55,432 nucleotides of DNA, from contig CANRKP010000008.1 in NCBI GenBank assembly GCA_947631245.1, forward strand, positions 1 to 55,432, written 5' to 3'. The notes under the pieces were generated by a model that was not told the origin of the DNA, ran no database searches, and saw nothing but the letters and a program-made list of their open reading frames with translations. A program made the position numbers and the translations under genes. Positions 8,737 to 16,710 of this stretch are shown piece by piece; position 1 is the first letter of the stretch, and each line of letters opens with the position of its first letter. The stretch is from an uncultured Clostridia bacterium (GTDB taxonomy: Bacteria > Bacillota > Clostridia > Oscillospirales > CAG-272).

Positions 8737-8768
8737 AAAAAAGATCCCGCCCGCGGCGGGACCTTTTT
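8737..8768. terminator. Bidirectional terminator after the AraC gene
   Basis: GATCCCGCC and GGCGGGACC form a nine-base-pair stem (with one G-U in RNA) around a three-base loop, flanked by six A residues on the left and five T residues on the right. On the minus strand it lies just beyond the AraC-family gene and should end its transcript. Confidence 0.8.
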
Positions 8769-8790
8769 ATCGTTGGCGTTTCGCGGTTTT

Positions 8791-9855
8791 TTATATAATT
8801 CCGGTGCGTCGGAACTGCGCCGGTGTCATACCGTACCGCTCCCTGAAATTCCGATAAAACCTGCTCACGTCTCCGTAACCGACGGCGCAGCAGATCTCCT
8901 CTATCGGGACGTTTGAATTGCACAGCATAACGGCTGCCTGCCCGATACGCATTTCCCGCAGCAGAACGTTGAACGGCTGCCCCGTCTCTTGCCTGATGCG
9001 GCGGCTCAGATACCCCTCGCTGAAATGAAATCTCTCAGCCAAACGGGGCAGCGTGACGGTCGCTTTGTTTTCGTCTATGTACTTTATGATGTCCGCGATG
9101 CGGAAATCCTCTCTGTCTCTTTTCTCATCGTACCGTCTGTCTGCCTCATAATATCGGAGCATCTGTCCGAAAAAAAGCATGAGATAGCTTTTGAGCATGA
9201 TATTGCTCGCTTTTTTCTCGAAATTGAGCTCGCGATAGATATGCAGCGCCTGCTCTGTAATGTCGTCGTCCAGCATTTTTTTGAAATAGATCACCCTGCC
9301 GCCGTTCTTTTTGTAGAGCATCTCCCAAAGGTAGTCGGAGAGCACCGACGCCTCTGATAGGAGGCTCGCAAAGCTCTTCTCGAACGTGCTGCGCTTTATT
9401 ATGATATTTATGACGATGTCGCGGTCGTCATGGGAAAAGGTCGCGTTTAAAACTCCCGGCGGGACTATGCAGAGATTCCCCTCTCCGATATCGACCCTTT
9501 TACCCTCCGTGAAAAAGGTCGCGCTGCCCGAGACTACATAAACGACCTTTATGAATTCGAGCCTGTGCCAAAACGGGGGGCAGTATCGGTCGTTTTTCAC
9601 TATCGCAACGTCTTCGTTCTCTTCGTTGAAGAAGAAATCCTCCGAAAGCCACGGCATGATGGGAGACGGCGCGTCGTCAAGCTCGCGCGCCGACACGCCG
9701 CCGTCCGAGAGTCTTTTTCTGAATTCTTCCCAGTTATAGATAGGCGTTTCAAACGCGCCGGGGCACGCGGCGTAAAGCTCTTTATATATGCGCTCCGCGG
9801 CAAAGAACTCCCTCATGTGCCCGAGCGTTTCGGTCCTCTCCTCGACACGCATCAT
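8791..9855 (-). CDS. AraC-family transcriptional regulator
   Basis: The 354-residue protein has a helical N-terminal stretch, a cupin-like sensing domain (about residues 85-190, with GKRVDIGEGNLCIVPPGVL) and a C-terminal pair of helix-turn-helix motifs (about 250-350) ending GYGDVSRFYRNFRERYGMTP, the AraC signature. Such proteins usually bind a sugar or other small ligand and activate glycan-use genes. It lies between the GH78 and flavin-reductase-like genes, all on the same strand but with terminators around it. The neighbouring GH78 gene is the obvious candidate target, by position only. Confidence 0.9.
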   Translation of the reverse strand: MMRVEERTETLGHMREFFAAERIYKELYAACPGAFETPIYNWEEFRKRLSDGGVSARELDDAPSPIMPWLSEDFFFNEENEDVAIVKNDRYCPPFWHRLEFIKVVYVVSGSATFFTEGKRVDIGEGNLCIVPPGVLNATFSHDDRDIVINIIIKRSTFEKSFASLLSEASVLSDYLWEMLYKKNGGRVIYFKKMLDDDITEQALHIYRELNFEKKASNIMLKSYLMLFFGQMLRYYEADRRYDEKRDREDFRIADIIKYIDENKATVTLPRLAERFHFSEGYLSRRIRQETGQPFNVLLREMRIGQAAVMLCNSNVPIEEICCAVGYGDVSRFYRNFRERYGMTPAQFRRTGII

Positions 9856-9895
9856 GTCTGCCGACCTCTCCCCCGGTAGATTTTTGCCGAGGCTT

Positions 9896-10453
9896 TTATT
9901 TTATCTTTGCTCCGTCGGAGAAAGCATTGCCGACGCGTTCTCCGAGGACAAGATAGCCGTTGTTGACGGGATCGAACATAATGGGCCTGAGCTTTGCCGG
10001 GTCAACCTTTCCGTTCTCCCCGAGCACGGTCTCATCCGCGCTGACGTTGACTATCTCCCCTATGACGTTGCCGTCCTCGTTGAACTTTACGAGCCTGCAT
10101 TCGAGCGTCATCGGCAGCTCGTTTATTATCGGTGCATCGACGTGCCCGCTTTTGGCAACCGTAAAGCCCGCCCTTGACAGTTTGTCGGGGACGTCGTTGC
10201 CGGAGACGATGCCGAGATAATCGCACGCCGCCGTGTGTGCTTCGTCTGCAAAGCTGACGGTGAACGCGCCTTTTGCCCTTATGTTTTTCGTCGTCTTGTG
10301 GTCCGCGCTGAGGCAGAGGACGACGGTGTCCGTGTCATAGATGCCTCCCCACGCTGCGTTCATCGCGTCGGCATTTCCGTTTTCATCGTATGTGCCGACT
10401 ATGAGCACAGGAAGCGGGTACATCCACGTCTTTTTTCCGAAATCTTTTCTCAT
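9896..10453 (-). CDS. Flavin reductase family protein (flavoredoxin-like)
   Basis: The 185-residue protein fits the FMN-binding split-barrel family: it opens with a Lys-rich strand and PLPVLIVGTYDENGNADAMN, typical of the first strands, and has the conserved KTTKNIRAKGAFTVSF segment that lines the flavin site, then a C-terminal YLVLGERVGNAF. Members bind FMN and act as flavin reductases or flavoredoxin-like electron carriers in the cytoplasm. A ribosome binding site AAGGAGAGCATGAC precedes the ATG. It follows the CmpB-family gene at a short distance, so the two are probably cotranscribed. The redox partner is unknown. Confidence 0.87.
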   Translation of the reverse strand: MRKDFGKKTWMYPLPVLIVGTYDENGNADAMNAAWGGIYDTDTVVLCLSADHKTTKNIRAKGAFTVSFADEAHTAACDYLGIVSGNDVPDKLSRAGFTVAKSGHVDAPIINELPMTLECRLVKFNEDGNVIGEIVNVSADETVLGENGKVDPAKLRPIMFDPVNNGYLVLGERVGNAFSDGAKIK

Positions 10454-10476
10454 GTCATGCTCTCCTTATATAAAAA

Positions 10477-11478
10477 TTATTCGCTGAATTTCATGTTTGC
10501 GAAAATGCGCTCCATCCTCTCGTCGGGAAAACGTCTGTCTATAAATTCGCCCACAACGCCGAACGGCTCGATCCCGCTGTCTCTTCTGACCCACCGCGTC
10601 AGCGCGGCGACTGTCATCAGCGAGTTGAAAACGAAGAATATTACGAGCGCCCATGTCACGACCTTTCCGACCTTATTCGGTATCATGAGTATAAGTCCTG
10701 CCATTATAGGGTATATACGCTTTATCCAAATAACGCCGAGGACGCCCCAAAACATGGAATAAAGCAGGCAGATGCGCCCGTTTAAGTTGAAGGGCATGTG
10801 GCTGTAATCCCACGACCGCGTGCCGAATATTGCCTCCTGAGCCCATGAGCAGACGTACTCGAGCACGCTCCCGACGAGCACGCCTCCGGCAAATGAAATA
10901 AACGAGCCGCGGTTGCGGAAATTATATAAAAACACGGTTATGATGACGGCGGCGACGCCGTAGAGAAGATTGAACGGACCGTAAACAAGCCCCGATCGGC
11001 TCTCTATATACCCGTTGTTCACGAGACACCACAGAAGCTCAAAGAGGACTCCCGCAAAGCTGCCTACAAAGCCGATGAGCATTATTTTATAGAAATTCAG
11101 CCCTTTGGCAAACGAGTTCGAAAGGCTCTCGGACATATCGACCGACGCGTTCGCGGGGAACGGGATATGAAACCTTCCCGACTTTTTCTGCTTTTTTATA
11201 TCGCGCATGCGGGCGTGAAATTCGTCGCTTATGCCGAACATATCGACCTGCGCTCTCGCTATATTCGATGTCGCCCTTTTCAGCGAATCCGCCATTCCCT
11301 TCATTTCTTCGGAATTTGGGTCGTCTATCATACGCGGATAAATATCCGCCACTTCGCGCTCGGTAGAAGATACAGTCTCCATAAGACGGAGGCTTTCCTT
11401 TTCTATTTCGGAAACAACGCAGCTGTCCGGGGTCTTTTCCTTTGTATCCGTAAAAACCACCTCCCTTACATAAATCAC
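10477..11478 (-). CDS. CmpB-family integral membrane protein (putative ABC permease family)
   Basis: The 333-residue protein has a helical soluble N-terminal part of about 120 residues, then five or so transmembrane helices including LIGFVGSFAGVLFELLW, GLVYGPFNLLYGVAAV and FWGVLGVIWIKRIYP. The GPFNLLYG and GSVLEYVCSWAQE motifs are those of the Pfam ABC_trans_CmpB family, whose transport role is not established. The start is uncertain: GTG at 11478 has no ribosome binding site, while AAGGGAGGTGG lies a few codons in without a standard start after it. A good promoter lies upstream. It probably forms an operon with the flavin-reductase-like gene. Confidence 0.82.
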   Translation of the reverse strand: MIYVREVVFTDTKEKTPDSCVVSEIEKESLRLMETVSSTEREVADIYPRMIDDPNSEEMKGMADSLKRATSNIARAQVDMFGISDEFHARMRDIKKQKKSGRFHIPFPANASVDMSESLSNSFAKGLNFYKIMLIGFVGSFAGVLFELLWCLVNNGYIESRSGLVYGPFNLLYGVAAVIITVFLYNFRNRGSFISFAGGVLVGSVLEYVCSWAQEAIFGTRSWDYSHMPFNLNGRICLLYSMFWGVLGVIWIKRIYPIMAGLILMIPNKVGKVVTWALVIFFVFNSLMTVAALTRWVRRDSGIEPFGVVGEFIDRRFPDERMERIFANMKFSE

Positions 11479-11524
11479 TAATTATTTTTTCATGCCGGCA
11501 GAGCCGAAACAAATATTTAACGAT

Positions 11525-11553
11525 ATGATACTACATTTTGCTCCGGCTGTCAA
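11525..11553 (-). promoter_or_regulatory. Promoter of the CmpB-family gene
   Basis: On the minus strand a perfect -35 TTGACA is followed by 17 bases and TATCAT. Transcription would start near 11517, giving a short leader before the coding region. Confidence 0.7.
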
Positions 11554-11600
11554 TCCGTACTGCGGCGTATGGCATGAGGCGGAGTTTTTAATGTCAGCGT

Positions 11601-11628
11601 CTGACTGTCAGCTTCTGACTGTCAGCTT
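11601..11628. repeat. 14-bp tandem duplication over a stop codon
   Basis: CTGACTGTCAGCTT occurs twice in direct succession (11601-11614 and 11615-11628), with a partial copy just before. The second copy contains the stop codon of the GH43-like gene, so the duplication lies at the very end of that gene and does not lengthen the protein. Confidence 0.85.
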
Positions 11629-12791
11629 TTGACGCCTCCCGCGTAGTTCACGTCTCCGTATTTTTCAATCAGCCTGTCATACTGTTCGTCTGTCAGCGTT
11701 ATGACGTACCCATGGCGCGGAACAAAATCGAACGTGAAATCGCGCCCCTGGCGAAGCGTTTTGTATCTTTTGAAATCAGTCGTCGAAGACATGCAGAAGC
11801 CGTTGCCGAACGCGTTTCCGTCGGCGCAGAACATCCATGTGTCGACGCCGCCGCTGTCCTTCGGGAGCAGCTTATACATATTCGAGCCTTCAAGCGCGGG
11901 CGCGCTGTGCGCCTTCGCGTATGGCTCTGTGAGCTCTTTATACGGACCCTCTATGCTGTCCGCCTCGGCAATGTTGCGCCCATCGAAAAACATGAGCCAC
12001 CGCCCATTGACGGTGTCTTTTATGATGTCCCCGTCGATCGCGCCGTTTATCTTTCCGTCGGCGCCGTTATATTTTCCCTCAGCCTCGCCAGATATCATCA
12101 TCTTCGGGACCGTATATTTTGATGCGTCCATAAGATCAGTTGTGAAATTTTCATACATTATCGTACCGAGACCGTCGCCGAGCTCGAGCGCAAGATATAT
12201 CATGTAAGCGCCGCGCGAGCCGTCATCGTTTTCATGTTCGGGGCTCCATATGACCTGCGGCGCCCACGCGCGTGTGCACCGCGCAAAACCGGGGAATTTT
12301 CTGTAATTGATGAGCACACCGTCCGTTATCTCAATTAAGTCGGGGGTCTTATATATGACTATTGTCGACTGACTGTTCCAGCCGAGCGCGGACTTCATGT
12401 CAGTCGCAACAATATAGAAAAACCCGTCCTCCCCCTCGAAAATAAAGGGGTCCCTCATGCATTTCGTCCCGAGATACGACGTAAAGACCGCATCTCCTCC
12501 GTTGAGCTTGCGGAAATTGCGCCCGTCGCGGCTCACCCCGTAGCAGAGGTCCTCCTGTTCGTTTCCTCTGAAATATGCGAAAAGATATGACGTTTTCATA
12601 TTTTCTTTATCTTTATCTTCCTTCACGCCTTCGTCCGCCTCCGTCTGCTGCGCGCCGTCGGGCAGAGTTGAGCCGTCGGCGACCGCCGTTTCTCCGATGC
12701 CTGTCTCGAGTCCGCTGCCTCTCGCTCCCCCGCACGCCGCGGCGGAAATGATAAAAGCGAGCAAAAGCAGTAAAACGATAAACCTTCTCAT
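11622..12791 (-). CDS. GH43-like five-bladed propeller lipoprotein
   Basis: The 389-residue product has a lipoprotein signal peptide (MRRFIVLLLLLAFIISAAAC, lipid-modified Cys20) and an acidic linker, then a beta-propeller resembling glycoside hydrolase family 43 and related clans: YLFAYFRGNEQEDLCYGVS, MRDPFIFEGEDGFFYIVATD, WAPQVIWSPE and GAIDGDIIKD line the usual active-site strands. Such enzymes cleave arabinose- or xylose-containing side chains outside the cell. The start at 12791 follows GGAGAGGAAA; an earlier in-frame ATG at 12830 lies inside the promoter. It is a single-gene unit with its own promoter. Exact substrate cannot be named. Confidence 0.8.
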   Translation of the reverse strand: MRRFIVLLLLLAFIISAAACGGARGSGLETGIGETAVADGSTLPDGAQQTEADEGVKEDKDKENMKTSYLFAYFRGNEQEDLCYGVSRDGRNFRKLNGGDAVFTSYLGTKCMRDPFIFEGEDGFFYIVATDMKSALGWNSQSTIVIYKTPDLIEITDGVLINYRKFPGFARCTRAWAPQVIWSPEHENDDGSRGAYMIYLALELGDGLGTIMYENFTTDLMDASKYTVPKMMISGEAEGKYNGADGKINGAIDGDIIKDTVNGRWLMFFDGRNIAEADSIEGPYKELTEPYAKAHSAPALEGSNMYKLLPKDSGGVDTWMFCADGNAFGNGFCMSSTTDFKRYKTLRQGRDFTFDFVPRHGYVITLTDEQYDRLIEKYGDVNYAGGVKS

Positions 12792-12825
12792 TTTCCTCTC
12801 CGATAAGAGCCGATAAACTTGTTTT

Positions 12826-12854
12826 ATCATACCATATTTTCAGGCATACGGCAA
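12826..12854 (-). promoter_or_regulatory. Promoter of the GH43-like gene
   Basis: On the minus strand TTGCCG, 17 bases, TATGAT precede the gene, placing the transcription start about 25-30 bases before the ATG. Confidence 0.6.
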
Positions 12855-12914
12855 GACTTTGCGAGAAAACGGTGCGCCACGACAGTCCTTAGCGGCGGCT
12901 TGCCTTATATTTTT

Positions 12915-12939
12915 GCGGCGGTATTTCCGCCGCTTTTTT
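12915..12939. repeat. Inverted repeat after the ECF operon
   Basis: GCGGCGG and CCGCCGC form a seven-base-pair stem with a five-base loop, directly past the stop of the S-component gene. The T-run follows it on the plus strand, while on the minus strand the hairpin is flanked by A residues. It may block antisense transcription or stabilise the operon's 3' end, but is not a textbook terminator for the minus strand. Confidence 0.6.
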
Positions 12940-12940
12940 A

Positions 12941-13615
12941 TCATATGCCATACTTTGTTTTGAGCCTGTCAAGCGTTTTTCCAATCGGCTTTGCAAAAAT
13001 CAGCAGGAAAACGACGTTTGAGACCGCGTAAATCGCCGTAAAAGGCAGCGCGGACAAAAGGAGCGCGGCATAGCGCGACGCGTTGAAGGCGCCGTCCGCC
13101 CACAGCACGGTCCATACGTCCATGACGACGGAATATAGCGCGCCGGAGATGACGGCGTACACGGAGAGAAGAACTCGGCTGCGCTTAAGCTTTTCCGAAA
13201 GAAGTCCCGCGAAAAGTCCGAGAAGTCCCCAGCTCAGCATCTGAAACGGCGTCCATGGACCCTGACCGAAGTAGAAATTTGAGATGACAGCCGAAAGCGC
13301 GCCCGTCATAAATCCCGCCTCGGCTCCGAAATACATGGCGGTGATGACAGCCATTGCGGTCACCGGTTTGAAGCCGGGAATGGGAGTAAACAGAATTCTA
13401 CCAAGCACAGACAGCGCCGTCATAACTGCTATAAGCACAAGGCGCTTCGTATCCGCCTCCCCGCGCTCGAAACGCAGGAAAAACGGAACGCAGGAGAGCG
13501 CCGTGACGCAGAGCGTTATAAACGCATACTGCTTTGCCGGGAAAATAAGCGCGCCGCACAGCACGACCGCGGGTATCAGGATCCAAAATATCGCGCGCGA
13601 GATCAGCTTTTTCAT
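12941..13615 (-). CDS. ECF transporter S component, likely cobalamin-specific
   Basis: The 224-residue integral membrane protein has about six hydrophobic segments and the substrate-binding-subunit signature of ECF transporters: FTPIPGFKPVTAMAVITAM, then GAEAGFMTGALSAVISNFYF and GQGPWTPFQMLSWGLLGLFAG. The S component binds one vitamin and topples in the membrane to deliver it. The start at 13615 follows GGGGGGAAAAAC and overlaps the ATPase stop; the longer frame to 13678 is unlikely. It is the last gene of an operon headed by a cobalamin riboswitch and shared with transcobalamin-like surface proteins, so B12 or a precursor is the most probable substrate. The motif resembles CbrT-type S components. 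Confidence 0.88.
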   Translation of the reverse strand: MKKLISRAIFWILIPAVVLCGALIFPAKQYAFITLCVTALSCVPFFLRFERGEADTKRLVLIAVMTALSVLGRILFTPIPGFKPVTAMAVITAMYFGAEAGFMTGALSAVISNFYFGQGPWTPFQMLSWGLLGLFAGLLSEKLKRSRVLLSVYAVISGALYSVVMDVWTVLWADGAFNASRYAALLLSALPFTAIYAVSNVVFLLIFAKPIGKTLDRLKTKYGI

Positions 13616-15276
13616 GTTTTTCCCCCCGCCGATAAGCAGCATTCTATGACCTGACCGCATGTCACCGCATTTGACCACAGCTCGCGCGCCATTCTGTTTG
13701 CGGCGGTTGTGTAGAAGCTGTTTTCCGCAAAGAATCTTTCGGGCGTGTCTTCCGAGATGAATTCTCCGTCAAAGAACAGCGCGCACCTGTCCGCCGCCTC
13801 GGCGGCAAATTCAATATCGTGCGTCACGCAGATTATTGTCAGCCCCCTATCTTTCAGTCCGTTCAGTATTTCCGAAAGCCCATGCTTTGCCCAGGCGTCG
13901 AGTCCCTTTGTCGGCTCGTCGAGCAAAAGGAGCTTCGGCTCCGATAAAATGACCTTCGCGAGCGCGCATTTCTGCATCTCGCCGCCGCTGAGGTCATACG
14001 GATGGCGGTCAAGCAGATGCGAAACCCCGAGCTCCCCTGCCGTTTTCTCTATCCTTTCATCTCTTTCCCGCTTCGGTATCTCCAAGGTCTCAAGAATCTC
14101 AAGCATATCGGCGCGCACATTATCATGCGCGAATACTGTCTCTGGGTCCTGCGGCAAAAATGCAAGATTCCGCCGGTATAGCTCCCCGCCCTTATATTCC
14201 TTTATCGGCTTCCCGCCTATATTGACGCGCCCGCGGTACGGCCTCTCAAGCCCCGCAATAACGTTCAGCGCCGTCGTTTTCCCGGCGCCGTTGCCGCCGA
14301 GGATGCAGAACAGCTCGCCGCGGTAAACCTTTGCCGAAACGCCGCGCAGTATGTCCGGCAGATCCCGACCGTACCGAAACCACACATTTTTCATCTCGAC
14401 AAAGACGGCGTCGTCATGCTTATACTCGGGCAGAGAAAGAGATTTTGCGCGGCTTTTGAAATTCCGTTTCAGAAAGTCGCGCCCCTCCCTGACTGTCATG
14501 GGGCATTCGCCTCCGACATCCGTTCCCTGCCATATCCTGACGGCGCTCGGCATTGCAGGCAGCATCGGATGGGAAGGGTCGAGCTTTGACAGGCGCGGAC
14601 CTATATTTCTCGGGCAGTCGTTAAGCAAGATCCTCCCGCCCTCCATCAAAAGGACGCGGTCAGCTATAGGAAAGACTTCCTCCAGCCTGTGCTCCGCCAA
14701 AAGGACGGTCAGCCCGAGCTCGAGGTTTATTTTTCTAAGCGCGGCAATGAAATCGGACGCCGCTATCGGATCAAGCTGTCCCGTCGGCTCGTCGAGTATC
14801 AGAAGCTCCGGCTGCATGACCATCACGGAGGCGAGATTAAGAAGCTGTTTCTGCCCGCCGGACAGTTCGTCAGTCCTTTGTCGGAACCAGTCCTGTATGC
14901 CGAAAAAGTTCGCCATTTCGCCGACGCGGCGGCGTATCACACAAGCGGGGACACCGAGATTTTCAAGTCCGAAGGCAAGCTCATGCCAAACCTTGTCCGT
15001 AACTATCTGACTTTCCGGATTCTGCCCCACAAAGCCAATCCTTCCGGCGTCAGCCGGGACGTCCGCCTCCCCGCCGTAAATGATGCGCCCCGTTTTGTCG
15101 CCGACGGGAGCCGTCTCTTTTTTGAGCAGCCGCAAAAGCGTGCTTTTCCCGCAGCCCGACGGTCCGCACAAAACGGCAAATTCCCCGCTCTCTAAGGAAA
15201 AATCAGCATGACTGACGGCGTCCTTTTCCGCCATCGGATAACGGAAGCTCAGATCCTCGACACGAAATAATTCCAC
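13612..15276 (-). CDS. Fused ECF energy-coupling ATPase (A and A' in one chain)
   Basis: The 554-residue protein carries two complete ABC ATPase domains in tandem, equivalent to EcfA and EcfA'. Domain 1 (about 1-240) has CGPSGCGKST, LSGGQKQ and LLILDEPTGQLD; domain 2 (about 290-530) has LGGNGAGKTT, LSGGEMQ and LLLLDEPTKGLD followed by ICVTHDIEFA. It binds the T component inside the cell and hydrolyses ATP to drive vitamin uptake. The GTG start at 15276 follows AAAGGAGGCTGTAAC and overlaps the end of ecfT; the stop overlaps the S-component start. All genes of the transporter are therefore translationally coupled. Confidence 0.94.
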   Translation of the reverse strand: MELFRVEDLSFRYPMAEKDAVSHADFSLESGEFAVLCGPSGCGKSTLLRLLKKETAPVGDKTGRIIYGGEADVPADAGRIGFVGQNPESQIVTDKVWHELAFGLENLGVPACVIRRRVGEMANFFGIQDWFRQRTDELSGGQKQLLNLASVMVMQPELLILDEPTGQLDPIAASDFIAALRKINLELGLTVLLAEHRLEEVFPIADRVLLMEGGRILLNDCPRNIGPRLSKLDPSHPMLPAMPSAVRIWQGTDVGGECPMTVREGRDFLKRNFKSRAKSLSLPEYKHDDAVFVEMKNVWFRYGRDLPDILRGVSAKVYRGELFCILGGNGAGKTTALNVIAGLERPYRGRVNIGGKPIKEYKGGELYRRNLAFLPQDPETVFAHDNVRADMLEILETLEIPKRERDERIEKTAGELGVSHLLDRHPYDLSGGEMQKCALAKVILSEPKLLLLDEPTKGLDAWAKHGLSEILNGLKDRGLTIICVTHDIEFAAEAADRCALFFDGEFISEDTPERFFAENSFYTTAANRMARELWSNAVTCGQVIECCLSAGGKT

Positions 15277-16130
15277 GTTACAGCCTCCTTTACTTCAAGT
15301 GCGGACGGCAAAAGACACAGCGCCCCGAATGCCGCATAAACTGCGACGGCGGCGGAAGAGTTCCCGATCACGCCGACGCGCGGGTAAAAGTTGAAATCCG
15401 TGACCCCCGCCGCAGCACCTGCCAAGGTTACGGCGAGAAGGACAATGGTGCCCGCGAGCAGAACTCCGTCGGATGTGCGGAAGCGAAACGGGAAAAAACT
15501 CGTCCGTTTTTTGCCTCCGTAACCCCTCGCCTTCATCGAGGCTGAGGTCTCCATCGCGTTTTCGAGCGACCATGATATCATGGCGGTCAGCACGCGCATT
15601 CTGTTTTTCACTCTGTCAACGATGCTTTTTCCGGAATAAAGCCCCATCGCCTTCTGCGCGCGGCTTACGCGGCGTGACTGCCTTATATAAACCGGGATGA
15701 AACGCAGCGCCATCGAAAGCACGAGCGACAGCTTCGGTATCGGTTTGCCGAAAAGATATAGGAACTTGTCGCTCGTCATAATAAAACTGTAGCACTTGCA
15801 CCACAGAAGCACGCCTATAACGGTGACGGCGATCGATATGCCGCACAAAATCGCCTCGAGCGTGACGGGGTTTCCGTTCAGGAAGAACAGCGGCGTTACT
15901 CCGTTATGGGAAAAGAGCGGGTTTGTTACGGCGACCATCAGAAAAAGCGGCACATAAAAGCCGAGGTCGCGAAAAGACGCGCGCCGCCCTCCGAGCAGAG
16001 CACAGAACAGAGCGCCTCCGAAAAGCACCTCCGCCTGAAGGACGGGATGAGGGACAAACATCGAGACGAGCAGCACGGACAAAAAATATGTCATGCATAC
16101 CGCCGGATGAACATTTGAAAACGCTTTCAT
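15249..16130 (-). CDS. ecfT: ECF transporter T component
   Basis: The 293-residue membrane protein has five or more helices and the family's coupling-helix features: SMALRFIPVYIRQSRRVSRAQKAMG and the Ala-Arg-Gly motif in SASMKARGYG, which contact the ATPase grooves. It links the ATPases to the S component. The ATG at 16130 follows GGAGG and overlaps the stop of the DUF4430 gene; an in-frame extension to 16223 would overlap that gene by nearly 100 bases and lacks a site. Having its own T and ATPases inside the operon makes this a dedicated (group I) ECF transporter. Confidence 0.93.
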   Translation of the reverse strand: MKAFSNVHPAVCMTYFLSVLLVSMFVPHPVLQAEVLFGGALFCALLGGRRASFRDLGFYVPLFLMVAVTNPLFSHNGVTPLFFLNGNPVTLEAILCGISIAVTVIGVLLWCKCYSFIMTSDKFLYLFGKPIPKLSLVLSMALRFIPVYIRQSRRVSRAQKAMGLYSGKSIVDRVKNRMRVLTAMISWSLENAMETSASMKARGYGGKKRTSFFPFRFRTSDGVLLAGTIVLLAVTLAGAAAGVTDFNFYPRVGVIGNSSAAVAVYAAFGALCLLPSALEVKEAVTWNYFVSRI

Positions 16131-16690
16131 TTTCCCTGACCTCCGCTCTCTTTTATCCATTCCGCGCCGACATCCTGCCCGAGGTCGCAGGTGTAGACCC
16201 ATTCGATATTCTGCCCGTCGCAAAGCTCAAAGCGGGAACAGCCGCGGCTCGGGAACTCGCCGTCCACGCGGTACATCCAGCCCGAAAGCGGACCGCATGA
16301 AAACTCGTAAAGATAATTTATTCCCTGAATATATACGCTTCCGAACGGGTTTTCCTCAGCCCCCTGAAATTCCATCTGTATTCTTCCGTGCCGTACGGCG
16401 CGTTCGAGAATATCGAAAACGGTGTCCCCGTCGCGGAGCACATATTCCGTTGGCGGCATTATCACCCCGTCTTTTGGCACAAATTCCTCCGACCTGAGCG
16501 CCGGGTCGAGGTCGTCGTAATTCCTAAGGATCGTGTCGCAGCGGATGCTGAGCGTCACCGTTTTGCTCTCCGGCGTGATATCGTCGATATGTGTGAGATA
16601 GTATTCGTCGACCGATTGGACGTGCGTGCCGTTTATGAGCACCGCCAATATAAGAACTATCCCGAAGACCGCCAATATATCCTTTTTCAC
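16127..16690 (-). CDS. Membrane-anchored DUF4430 protein (transcobalamin beta-domain-like)
   Basis: The 187-residue protein has one N-terminal transmembrane segment (about residues 5-24) and an extracytoplasmic DUF4430 domain: VTLSIRCDTILRN, DGDTVFDILERAV, PLSGWMYRVDGEFPSRGCS and the closing NIEWVYTCDLGQDVG. DUF4430 corresponds to the C-terminal beta domain of transcobalamin and intrinsic factor, which closes over cobalamin. The GTG start at 16690 has AAAGGAG eight bases upstream; GTG at 16699 is too close. It lies between the large toroid proteins and the ECF genes, 20 bases after its upstream neighbour, and overlaps ecfT. A role in handing B12 to the S component is inferred. Confidence 0.86.
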   Translation of the reverse strand: MKKDILAVFGIVLILAVLINGTHVQSVDEYYLTHIDDITPESKTVTLSIRCDTILRNYDDLDPALRSEEFVPKDGVIMPPTEYVLRDGDTVFDILERAVRHGRIQMEFQGAEENPFGSVYIQGINYLYEFSCGPLSGWMYRVDGEFPSRGCSRFELCDGQNIEWVYTCDLGQDVGAEWIKESGGQGK

Positions 16691-16710
16691 GGCACACACT
16701 CCTTTCGCAT

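Noticed and set aside
12915..12939. Hairpin as the intrinsic terminator of the B12 operon
   Set aside because: The T-run lies on the plus strand; on the minus strand the hairpin is followed by A residues, so it was listed only as an inverted repeat.
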